From Palsa-892 sp035555855 (GTDB lineage Bacteria > Pseudomonadota > Alphaproteobacteria > Rhizobiales > Xanthobacteraceae), in the NCBI GenBank assembly GCA_035555855.1, contig DATMGD010000015.1:1-10833 (forward strand): 10,833 nt of DNA. The letters are read 5' to 3'. The notes below the pieces were generated by a model. The model did no database searches and was not told the DNA's origin. It worked only from the letters and a program-made list of their open reading frames with translations. Below, piece after piece: positions 1-6,133 of the stretch (position 1 is the first letter of the stretch; each line of letters opens with the position of its first letter). A program made the position numbers and the translations under genes.

Positions 1-2
1 TC

Positions 3-76
3 TGGAGCGGGTGAAGGGAATCGAACCCTCGTCTTCAGCTTGGAAGGCTGTTGCTCTACCATTGAGCTACACCCGC
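3..76 (-). tRNA. tRNA-Gly (anticodon TCC)
   Basis: Read on the minus strand, the sequence folds as a complete 74-base tRNA including an encoded CCA end. The acceptor stem is GCGGGTG paired with CACCCGC, the D-arm contains AGCTCAATGGTAGAGC, the anticodon loop is CTTCCAA, and the T-arm contains GGTTCGATTCC. The anticodon TCC reads GGA and, by wobble, other glycine codons. It is divergent from tRNA-Tyr about 195 bases away. In many bacteria tRNA-Tyr and tRNA-Gly lie together near tuf, tRNA-Trp and secE-nusG, so tuf may lie just outside the left edge; that is inference only. Confidence 0.96.
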
Positions 77-86
77 ATTTCGCGGT

Positions 87-115
87 CTTTTAGGGGTAGC
101 GGGGCTGTTCGCCAA
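87..115 (-). promoter_or_regulatory. Possible promoter of tRNA-Gly
   Basis: On the minus strand a TTGGCG (110-115) is followed after 17 bases by TAAAAG (87-92). This would start transcription a few bases before the tRNA-Gly 5' end, a short leader acceptable for a tRNA. The match to consensus is only partial, so the call rests mainly on spacing and location. Confidence 0.3.
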
Positions 116-174
116 GTCGGCTATCAAGCCGGCTGCCGGGCCGGATTTTCGGGCAGGCTTTTTCAGCAGCCGGG

Positions 175-203
175 TTGACATAAAGTGAGCCGCTCCGCAT
201 AAA
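175..203 (+). promoter_or_regulatory. Promoter of tRNA-Tyr (and perhaps rlmB)
   Basis: A perfect -35 hexamer TTGACA (175-180) is separated by 17 bases from CATAAA (198-203), a fair -10. The expected start near 210 leaves a 5' leader of about 60 bases before tRNA-Tyr. No T-rich hairpin is visible between tRNA-Tyr and rlmB (357-473), so the same transcript may continue into rlmB. Confidence 0.55.
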
Positions 204-271
204 CCGGCGCGAAATTCCGAGCCTTTTCAGCGGTTCTTGCGTTTATATCTGCCCACGGCCGGAGAGTTTCC

Positions 272-356
272 GGGGGAGTGTCCCGAGCGGCAAAGGGGGC
301 GGACTGTAAATCCGCTGGCTATGCCTTCGCAGGTTCGAGTCCTGCCTCCCCCACCA
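272..356 (+). tRNA. tRNA-Tyr (anticodon GTA)
   Basis: This is an 85-base class II tRNA with a long variable arm and an encoded CCA end. The acceptor stem is GGGGGAG (272-278) with CTCCCCC (346-352), discriminator A353 and CCA 354-356. The anticodon loop in GGACTGTAAATCC gives anticodon GTA. The long variable arm, followed by the T-arm GCAGGTTCGAGTCCTGC, is typical of bacterial tRNA-Tyr. It lies directly upstream of rlmB in the same direction. Confidence 0.96.
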
Positions 357-473
357 TCCCTCTTACCGCCCGAAAAATCGATTCTGCCGCAGACGATTCG
401 CGGCGCTAACCTGAATCTTGGCTCGAGACTGGCCTGAATTTCCAATCGCGCGAGCGAACGGCTAGAAGCCCTT

Positions 474-1319
474 ATGCGGACTCAAAAAAATCACGGCGGC
501 GGCAGAAAGCCTTCAGACAAGAAGCCTTGGGACAGGAAACCCTGGGAAAAGCGCGGCGGCAAGCGCCCCTTCAAGCGCGGCCCCGCCCGCGACACCCCGC
601 GTGACCGCGACGGCCCGGCCATTATCTATGGCTGGCACGCCGTCGAAACGGCATTGCGCAACCCCAAGCGCCGCATTCTCCGCATCCTCGTCACCCAAAA
701 CGGCGAAAAGCGCCTGCAAGAGTTCGGCCTCAAGCTGACGGTGACGCCCGAAGTCGTCCGGCCCGAGGCCATCGACCGCGAGCTTTCCCCCGATGCCGTT
801 CATCAGGGCGTACTCGTCGAAGCCGAACCCCTGCCCGCTCCCGACATCGCCGATATCCCGGCGAACGGGCTCGTGCTGGTGCTCGACCAGATCACCGATC
901 CGCATAATTTCGGCGCCATCGTCCGAAGCGCCGCCGCCTTTGCGGTCGACGCAATCGTCACCACCGCGCGCCACAGCCCCGAGGCAACCGGCGTTCTTGC
1001 CAAAAGCGCCTCGGGCGGCCTCGAGCATGTGCCGCTCGTGCTCGTGCAGAATCTCGCCCGCGCGCTATTGGAACTTCGCGGCCGCGGCTTCCAGCTCGTC
1101 GGCCTCGCCGAAGAGGGAGAAACGGACCTCTCCGATGCCAAACTGAAAGCGCCGCTCGCACTCATCATGGGCGCTGAGGGCAAGGGCCTCCGGCAGCTCA
1201 CCCGTGAAACCTGCGATCTCCTCGCGCGTCTCGACATGCCGGGCGAGATTAAAAGCCTCAACGTCTCGAACGCCGCTGCGCTGGCACTCTATATTGCGCG
1301 GCGTGCTACGCGGCCTTGA
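474..1319 (+). CDS. rlmB: 23S rRNA (guanosine-2'-O-)-methyltransferase RlmB, SpoU/TrmH family
   Basis: This 281-residue protein belongs to the SPOUT (TrmH/SpoU) RNA 2'-O-ribose methyltransferases, which use S-adenosylmethionine. RlmB methylates G2251 in the peptidyl-transferase P loop of 23S rRNA. Residues 1-45 form a Lys/Arg/Trp/Pro-rich basic tail with a short repeated PWDRKPWEK-like unit, likely disordered and RNA-binding. Residues 49-120 match the SpoU substrate-binding domain (IIYGWHAVETAL). The knotted catalytic domain shows motif 1 at 138-151 (DQITDPHNFGAIVR), motif 2 at 231-239 (IMGAEGKGL) and motif 3 at 259-273 (IKSLNVSNAAALALY). The conserved Asn145, Arg151, Glu235 and the Ser/Asn residues of motif 3 are present, so it should be active. 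The ATG at 474 has only a weak ribosome site but gives a full-length product. RlmB is preferred over TrmH by the N-terminal domain; a paralogous family member cannot be fully excluded. Confidence 0.92.
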   Translation: MRTQKNHGGGRKPSDKKPWDRKPWEKRGGKRPFKRGPARDTPRDRDGPAIIYGWHAVETALRNPKRRILRILVTQNGEKRLQEFGLKLTVTPEVVRPEAIDRELSPDAVHQGVLVEAEPLPAPDIADIPANGLVLVLDQITDPHNFGAIVRSAAAFAVDAIVTTARHSPEATGVLAKSASGGLEHVPLVLVQNLARALLELRGRGFQLVGLAEEGETDLSDAKLKAPLALIMGAEGKGLRQLTRETCDLLARLDMPGEIKSLNVSNAAALALYIARRATRP

Positions 1320-1485
1320 TGCTTAAATCATTTGCAGCGCCCATAACATTATCGTCAGCGCCGATTTCAGGATCGCCCGCCATATATGAAATAATTGATT
1401 TGTGATCGACAAAAGTATTGCATTGAAAAAGTACCGCTTTAACCTGCACCACACATTCGAAAGCCAAGCGTGAGAGAGCTGGCCC

Positions 1486-1698
1486 ATGCGACGTAATGAA
1501 ATTGAACAGCAGCGTTCTGAATTAATCGAACACCTTCAAAATATTCCACTCGACGGCAAACGGCTCAATCCGCTTTATCGCAAGGCAAAGTTGCTCCTCA
1601 CCAAGAAGTGGATTCGCACGCCGGCGGTGCACCGTGTCGGCCTGCTCAAGGCGGCGATCTGGCTCATCAGCGTCGCCGACAACAATCCGTTTATCTGA
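1486..1698 (+). CDS. Small hypothetical protein, 70 residues
   Basis: I do not recognise this protein. It is a basic 70-residue product whose first 20 residues are charged and probably helical (NEIEQQRSELIEHL). A Lys/Arg-rich middle (LYRKAKLLLTKKW) follows, then a hydrophobic C-terminal stretch (GLLKAAIWLISVA) too short and mixed to be a sure membrane span. A GAGAGA ribosome-site-like sequence sits about 10 bases before the ATG, and codon third positions are G/C-rich over much of the frame, both supporting a real gene. It has its own 166-base upstream gap and is convergent with the secreted-protein gene, 15 bases away. No function is proposed. Confidence 0.6.
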   Translation: MRRNEIEQQRSELIEHLQNIPLDGKRLNPLYRKAKLLLTKKWIRTPAVHRVGLLKAAIWLISVADNNPFI

Positions 1699-1713
1699 TT
1701 AATCCCGAAGCGA

Positions 1714-2184
1714 TCAGCGGCGGCGGCGGGGATCGACATTGATCTCCGGCGCGACGATCACCGATGGCCCTTCCGATGTCGGGTCTGTCGCCGGTGCCGG
1801 CGCGGAATCCGATCCCGTTCCCCACGAGCGATAGTAAGGCTCCGGCGCGACCGGCCGGATCGGCGGCTTCGCGCGGTAGGCATTCGGGTCGCGCTGATTG
1901 CTCGGATAGAAATCCGGGTCACGCGCCGGCGCAGCAGCGGCGCCGCTCGCATAGCTGCCGGGAAAATAGGAAACGCCCTCGTTCTTGCTGACGATGCCGC
2001 CGCCGTAACGATACGGCCGCTCGATCAGCACCGGCACGCCGGGACGATACAGCCCCCAGTCGCGATAGGTGATCGTCCCGTCCGGCCACAACAGCGGCTC
2101 GTTGTCGGCGCGCACCGGCACGTTTGAAGCCGTAACGCACACAACGCTCAGTGCTGCAACTGCCAGTCCGACCGCACGGTTCAC
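1714..2184 (-). CDS. Secreted Pro/Arg-rich hypothetical protein
   Basis: This encodes a 156-residue exported protein of unknown function. The start chosen is the GTG at 2184 because AAGGAG (2191-2196 on the complement) lies six bases upstream; a longer frame open to 2217 has no such site and would bury the signal peptide. Residues 1-26 are a Sec signal peptide (MNRAVG, then a hydrophobic AVAALSVVCV core, cleavage after VRA). The mature part is rich in Pro, Tyr, Arg, Ser and Asp and has no catalytic motif I recognise. It contains a Trp/Tyr-rich section (LLWPDGTITYRDWGLYRPG) and ends in Arg-Arg-Arg-Arg. Low-complexity Ala/Pro stretches suggest a flexible periplasmic or surface protein. Upstream (2185-2387) no convincing promoter was found. 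Confidence 0.75.
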   Translation of the reverse strand: MNRAVGLAVAALSVVCVTASNVPVRADNEPLLWPDGTITYRDWGLYRPGVPVLIERPYRYGGGIVSKNEGVSYFPGSYASGAAAAPARDPDFYPSNQRDPNAYRAKPPIRPVAPEPYYRSWGTGSDSAPAPATDPTSEGPSVIVAPEINVDPRRRR

Positions 2185-2387
2185 GGAACACTCCTTGAAG
2201 GCCGTGTATCCTGCCACCGGAACGTTGCGCGAGCGTTACCGAGCCAGACCGCCCTTGACCGATTTTGGCTGATAATTAACCCGCGCGACCAGTCAGAAAG
2301 CCGCGAAATATGGAGCAACCACCGTCATTTTCAGGCTTGGGCGCGCAGATTAGCATATCGGGAGCAGGCTTTTCTTCTTAACGGCCG

Positions 2388-2608
2388 GTGCGGCACGTCG
2401 TCGGCCTCATCATGTTTTGTTTGCCGCTCGTTACGTCGTTCCTCGAGCCCTATATCGACCACATCGCACCGGGGCTGCGTCCGAACCGCTGGGAATTCCA
2501 GCTGCTAGGCGACGCAATGTTCATCGCAAGCTTTTCGTTCTCGGCGGCAATTTCGGGGACAAGGTGCGCGCGTTATTTGTGCGCACTGCGCGCGTCGTCG
2601 ACGCCTAA
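2388..2608 (+). pseudogene. Frameshifted small membrane protein, likely two transmembrane helices
   Basis: Two overlapping plus-strand frames join into one plausible protein if a single T is added to the T run at 2532-2535. The first frame, from the GTG at 2388, gives about 49 residues with one hydrophobic segment (VVGLIMFCLPLVTSFLEP), then PNRWEFQLLGDAMFIASF. The second frame continues as FVLGGNFGDKVRALFV and stops at 2606-2608. The join would read ASF-FVLGG, giving a second membrane helix followed by a charged tail, about 73 residues in total. From memory it resembles small alphaproteobacterial two-helix proteins ending in FVLGG-x-FWDK-x-RALF (perhaps the transporter-suffix-domain type). 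If so, Gly replaces a usual Trp here, which would also fit decay. The upstream frame is closed by TAA at 2379-2381. A sequencing error, true decay or ribosomal slippage are all possible. Confidence 0.5.
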
Positions 2609-3628
2609 AGTCTCGCGCCTCAGAAAATGATTCACGATCGGCCCAAGAAGCGCCAGCGCACAGAGCGTGTACGCAATGGCGAACGCCACAAAACCGATCC
2701 GCGTCATGAATGATTCCGGCGTGCTGGTCGGCAACGGCGAAATGCCTAACCCCAACAGGACCAAAAACGTCGACAACGCGCCGGCGTAAAGCTTCCCGGT
2801 TTCCGGTTTTGAAACGCCCGCGTAGCCGAAGGTGAGCGCGATCAAAAACGTGACGAGAAACAGGTAATGAAGCTCCGGGCGAATGCTCAAAAGCGAAAAC
2901 ACAATCGACGCTACGACCCCGCCGAGCAAGTTGACGACGATTAATCCCAATGCCGCGCGCTGGCTCTTCGCCAGTTCCATCTGGCCAAGAAGCGAAGCGA
3001 CCGTGATCGGAACAACGATTGCCGTTGCAAAACGGCTATCGACGAGACACCAAACGACAATTCCAAGCAACACGGACGCATTCAATATCGAATGCACAAG
3101 CGGAAACTCGGCTCGCGGCGGTGGTGACTGCGGGAGCTCTTCTGCGGTTTCGGGGAAAAGCGCATGTGCAAGCCAGGAAAGCAGAGCACCGCTTATCGCC
3201 GCTGCGGCCAACACCAAAATGATCGACTGACCGAGATCGATTTGCAGGATCCCCAGCAGCGGGATCATCACCGCGATCACGAGAATGAGAAAGACGGCCC
3301 CTCCGCCTCTCGCCTCGGCTTGCGCCATGAAACAAGCGAAATAAATCAGCCACAACAAAAGCGCGATCACCAGCGGCCGTTCGCCGAGGATCGAAGTTGC
3401 GAGCACGAGGAACTGGCCGACCACCACGATCAGAACCACCATGCCGATCGCCTGGCCGAGTTGCAGCGGCTTCCGCGACGAAAACAGAAATTGCGCGGCG
3501 AACATCGGCGCCAGGAAAGGCAATGACGATCCCGACATAACCGAAATCGTCAGCCCGCCCGCGACGGCAAAAGCAATCCGCAGCGCCTGCCGGATCGCCT
3601 GATCTCGCAGGATCTCTTTAGTGAACAT
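2573..3628 (-). CDS. DUF2955/FUSC-like inner-membrane exporter subunit
   Basis: This 351-residue integral membrane protein resembles the DUF2955 group of the FUSC (aromatic acid exporter, PET) superfamily, which is typically paired with HlyD-type adaptors. Two halves are visible: hydrophobic helices over roughly residues 15-165, a Pro/Glu-rich hydrophilic linker (ETAEELPQSPPPRAEF), and a second helical set to about residue 340. The repeat of two membrane halves and the length fit the family. The ATG at 3628 overlaps the last codons of the adaptor gene by 11 bases and has no clear ribosome site, which points to translational coupling. The probable role is the inner-membrane part of a tripartite-like efflux system with unknown substrate. 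The last dozen residues overlap, in antisense, the end of the broken small membrane-protein gene. Confidence 0.8.
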   Translation of the reverse strand: MFTKEILRDQAIRQALRIAFAVAGGLTISVMSGSSLPFLAPMFAAQFLFSSRKPLQLGQAIGMVVLIVVVGQFLVLATSILGERPLVIALLLWLIYFACFMAQAEARGGGAVFLILVIAVMIPLLGILQIDLGQSIILVLAAAAISGALLSWLAHALFPETAEELPQSPPPRAEFPLVHSILNASVLLGIVVWCLVDSRFATAIVVPITVASLLGQMELAKSQRAALGLIVVNLLGGVVASIVFSLLSIRPELHYLFLVTFLIALTFGYAGVSKPETGKLYAGALSTFLVLLGLGISPLPTSTPESFMTRIGFVAFAIAYTLCALALLGPIVNHFLRRETLGVDDARSAHK

Positions 3629-4694
3629 AAGTGACGACCGAAATCAGCCGTATCCAGATCACACCGAGCAGGTTGGCGATCGGGTTTCTCCCCGTATAGA
3701 TCATCACATTCGCTTGCGAGCCGTGACGGACGCCTATCGGCCGCTCATCGGCAAAGACGAGACGAACCGGAAAGCGTTGCGGCTCGCGCACCCAGCCCGT
3801 GTTATTGCGGACCGTCGGCAGCCCGTTGCTCGACGACTCCGACGAAACGCCCCAACCAACGCTTTCGACCTTCGCTTTGAAGAGCTTGCCCGGCAGCGTG
3901 TCGAGAACGACCTCGGCTTCGTTACCCGCTTGAATATTCTCGAGGCTGTTCTCCTTGAATGCCGCGGAAACCCATATCGTGCCCGCATCGATAAACGTAA
4001 GAGCCGCCTGTCCCGTGCTGACGAATTGTCCTGCCGCGAGTTGCAGGTTCGTGATCACACCATCGGCAGGCGCGTTCACGGTCGTTCGTGTGAGATCGAG
4101 CCGCGCTTTTTCCAGAGCCGCAAGCGCCTCTCGAATCTGCGGATTGTCCGAACCGGTAGCGCCGAGATCGCGGCGCGCTTTCTCGAGCTCGGCTTCCGCC
4201 GCCTGTACCGCAGCTTCGCTCGCATCGAGCGAGCCCTTCAATTCGTGGTATTTCGCCTCTGGATAAACGCCGCGTTCCACAAGCTGGAAGACCCGATTTG
4301 CCTGATCGCGAATTTTCTCGCGATTAGCCCGCGCTTCGACGGCCCTGGCTTGGGCCGCATCGATTCCCGAAACGCCCGCACCGACGCTCTGGCCGATGCG
4401 CTGCAATTTTGCTTCCGCTTCCTTGATGGCAATCCGAAACGGCACCGGATCGATACGAAAAAGCACGTCGCCTTCCTGCACCTTCGAATTGTCGATCACC
4501 GGCACGTCTGAAATGCGGCCCGCAACTTCAGCGGCCATCGGCACGATAAAAGCCTGCACTCTTGCCTGTGACGAGGACGGTGTACGCCGCTCCATTAAAA
4601 CCGAAATGGCGAAGAAAAAAATCAACGCTCCCACGACGGTAAACGCAATACGACGCACTGAACTTGTTTGAGACGCCGGGTCGCTTGTAGCCAT
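3618..4694 (-). CDS. HlyD-family periplasmic adaptor (membrane fusion protein)
   Basis: This 358-residue adaptor links an inner-membrane pump to the outer membrane. The start is placed at the ATG at 4694, with GGTGGGAAG just upstream; a TTG 15 bases earlier would fall on that ribosome site. Residues 14-34 form a single membrane anchor. Residues 48-85 form the first half of the biotinyl-lipoyl-like domain (FIVPMAAEVAGRISDVPV then VQEGDVLFRIDP). Residues 86-205 form a long Ala/Glu/Arg-rich coiled-coil hairpin. The second lipoyl half is at 206-235 (VNAPADGVITNLQLAAGQFV), followed by a beta-barrel domain to about 335. A second hydrophobic stretch near the C-terminus (339-355) is unusual for the family. 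The gene is first in the operon with the DUF2955-like exporter; no TolC-type gene is in the window, so the outer-membrane partner must be elsewhere. Confidence 0.88.
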   Translation of the reverse strand: MATSDPASQTSSVRRIAFTVVGALIFFFAISVLMERRTPSSSQARVQAFIVPMAAEVAGRISDVPVIDNSKVQEGDVLFRIDPVPFRIAIKEAEAKLQRIGQSVGAGVSGIDAAQARAVEARANREKIRDQANRVFQLVERGVYPEAKYHELKGSLDASEAAVQAAEAELEKARRDLGATGSDNPQIREALAALEKARLDLTRTTVNAPADGVITNLQLAAGQFVSTGQAALTFIDAGTIWVSAAFKENSLENIQAGNEAEVVLDTLPGKLFKAKVESVGWGVSSESSSNGLPTVRNNTGWVREPQRFPVRLVFADERPIGVRHGSQANVMIYTGRNPIANLLGVIWIRLISVVTYVH

Positions 4695-4742
4695 TAACTT
4701 CCCACCCAAATGCCCGAAAAGAAAAACGAGAAATAGAGAAGG

Positions 4743-4771
4743 ATAGTTCGGCGGCAGGAAAAACTAGTCAA
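4743..4771 (-). promoter_or_regulatory. Promoter of the HlyD-DUF2955 efflux operon
   Basis: On the minus strand CTTGACT, containing -35 TTGACT (4766-4771), is followed after exactly 17 bases by AACTAT (4743-4748). The expected start near 4736 leaves a leader of about 40 bases before the ATG at 4694. This is among the best sigma-70-type matches in the window. Confidence 0.6.
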
Positions 4772-4851
4772 GGCATGGGTATGCGCCGCAAATAAGGACG
4801 ATTTCGCTCACCGGCTTCGGTATAGGTACATTGCTACTCACCGCTTATCGC

Positions 4852-4879
4852 TTGCCGGTTCTTCAGCTTTTGCTATTCA
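4852..4879 (+). promoter_or_regulatory. Possible promoter of the acd-lysR operon
   Basis: TTGCCG (4852-4857) is followed after 16 bases by TATTCA (4874-4879). Transcription would start near 4886, giving a very short leader before the ATG at 4903. Both hexamers are imperfect, as expected for an activator-dependent promoter, but the match could be chance. Confidence 0.3.
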
Positions 4880-4889
4880 GGTGACAAAA
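4868..4889. promoter_or_regulatory. Inverted repeat, candidate LysR-regulator operator
   Basis: TTTTG (4868-4872) and CAAAA (4885-4889) form a perfect five-base dyad separated by 12 bases. It overlaps the proposed -10 region just upstream of the desulfinase gene. LysR-type regulators bind interrupted dyads of about this size, and the lysR gene is in this operon. A-T-rich five-base arms can occur by chance, so confidence is low. Confidence 0.3.
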
Positions 4890-4902
4890 CGCAGATGGAC
4901 AA

Positions 4903-6129
4903 ATGAACCTCGGTCTGACCCAAAACGAACTCGCCCTTCAGGCGCGCGCCCGCAAATTCGCCAACGACGTCGTGCGCAAGCGCGGCATCGAGATCGACCG
5001 CAGCGGCGAATATCCGTGGGACGTCATCGAGGCGATGAAGGCCGAAGGTTTCCTCGGCATGACCATCCCGCGCGAATACGGCGGCCAGGGCGCATCTTTT
5101 CTTGACGCTGTGCTGGTGATCGAGGAGCTCGGCAAGGCCTGCACTGTCGCATCGCGGATCGCCGTCGAAACCAACATGGGCGCGATCTCGAGCGTGATGT
5201 ATTACGGCAGCGAAGCGCAAAAGCGCATGGCGGCCGAACTCGTGCTCGCCGGCGACAAGCCCGCGATCTGCATCACCGAGCCCGACGCCGGCAGCGACGC
5301 CATGCACATGCAGACGCGCGCCGACAAACGCGGCGACAAATACATTATCAATGGCCGCAAGCACTGGATCACCGGCGCGGGCGTCTCGAAGCTGCATCTG
5401 ATCTTCGCGAAAGTCTTCGACGAGCAGAATCGCCCGCTCGGCATCGGCGGCTTCCTCGCCGTGCGCGAAAAAGACAAGGGCCTGAAATTCGTCCGGCGCG
5501 AGCCGACCATGGGCCTTCGCGGCATGCCCGAAGGCGAGCTTGCTTTCGAGAACCTCGAAGTCTCCGCTGACATGATGCTGGCGCCGCCATCGGGCATCAA
5601 ACGCGGCTTCGCCGACCTGATGAACGCCTACAATTCGCAGCGCGTCGGCGCCGGCACGGTGGCGCTCGGCGTCGCCGGCGGCGCATTCGACTACGCGCTC
5701 GAGTGGATCAAGACGCGCGAGCAATTCGGGCGGCCGATTGCCGAATTCCAGGGCCTGCAATGGATGCTCGCCGACATGCAGGTAGCGCTTACCGCTTCGC
5801 GGCTGATGCTTTACACCGCCGCGCGCTCGAAGGGTGCGAACGGCAGCCCCTTCCCTGACCCGGAACTTGCGGCGCAAGCCAAAATCTATTCCGCCGAAGC
5901 CGCGATCAAGATCGTCAACGACGCGCTGCAGTTTTACGGTGCGCGTGGCTATTCCAACAATTTCCCGGTCGAGCGCATGGCGCGCGACGTGCGCATGTTC
6001 ACCATCGGCGGCGGCACGGCGCAGGTATTGCGCACGCTCGTTGCTTCCAAGGTCCTCGGCTGGAAACTGCCGCAGACGCGCGAAGGTTATCTCGACACCG
6101 CCAACAAGAAGCAACCGGCTGCGGAATGA
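4903..6129 (+). CDS. acd: Probable 3-sulfinopropanoyl-CoA desulfinase (acyl-CoA dehydrogenase fold)
   Basis: This 408-residue flavoprotein has the full acyl-CoA dehydrogenase fold. The FAD/substrate segment ITEPDAGSD is at 125-132, WITGAG at 155-160, TREQFGRPIAEFQGLQ at 271-286, FYGARGY at 344-350, and the C-terminal helix from PVERMARD. True dehydrogenases need a catalytic Glu either before the Arg of helix G or in the C-terminal EGT motif. Here these positions are Gln246 (YNSQR) and Gly370 (IGGGT), so normal dehydrogenation should not occur. The desulfinase Acd of Advenella mimigardefordensis has Gln246 and Gly366 at these places and an essential Arg84; Arg85 (TVASRIAVETNMG) is the probable counterpart here. 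Predicted reaction: 3-sulfinopropanoyl-CoA plus water gives propionyl-CoA plus sulfite, in cytoplasmic catabolism of organosulfur compounds. It heads a two-gene operon with lysR. The alternative is an acyl-CoA dehydrogenase-like protein of other function. Confidence 0.82.
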   Translation: MNLGLTQNELALQARARKFANDVVRKRGIEIDRSGEYPWDVIEAMKAEGFLGMTIPREYGGQGASFLDAVLVIEELGKACTVASRIAVETNMGAISSVMYYGSEAQKRMAAELVLAGDKPAICITEPDAGSDAMHMQTRADKRGDKYIINGRKHWITGAGVSKLHLIFAKVFDEQNRPLGIGGFLAVREKDKGLKFVRREPTMGLRGMPEGELAFENLEVSADMMLAPPSGIKRGFADLMNAYNSQRVGAGTVALGVAGGAFDYALEWIKTREQFGRPIAEFQGLQWMLADMQVALTASRLMLYTAARSKGANGSPFPDPELAAQAKIYSAEAAIKIVNDALQFYGARGYSNNFPVERMARDVRMFTIGGGTAQVLRTLVASKVLGWKLPQTREGYLDTANKKQPAAE

Positions 6130-6133
6130 ACGC

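Noticed and set aside
143..175. Short stem with a T run (CTGCC...GGCAG then GCTTTTTC), possible plus-strand terminator
   Set aside because: Only five pairs with a long loop, and no plus-strand gene ends upstream of it in the window.
513..1261. Several minus-strand and alternate-frame open frames inside rlmB
   Set aside because: All are shadows of the well-supported rlmB frame.
1395..1423. TTGATT-N17-TTGCAT as promoter of the 70-residue gene
   Set aside because: The -10 match is poor and nearby A/T-rich sequence gives many equally weak options.
3621..4511. 296-residue plus-strand open frame
   Set aside because: It is antisense to the HlyD adaptor gene, which has clear domain evidence.
5834..6133. 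N-terminal extension of the LysR frame
   Set aside because: The extra 100 residues overlap acd in another frame; LysR proteins begin at the MTLEQLRIF segment, and the ATG at 6134 fits family length.
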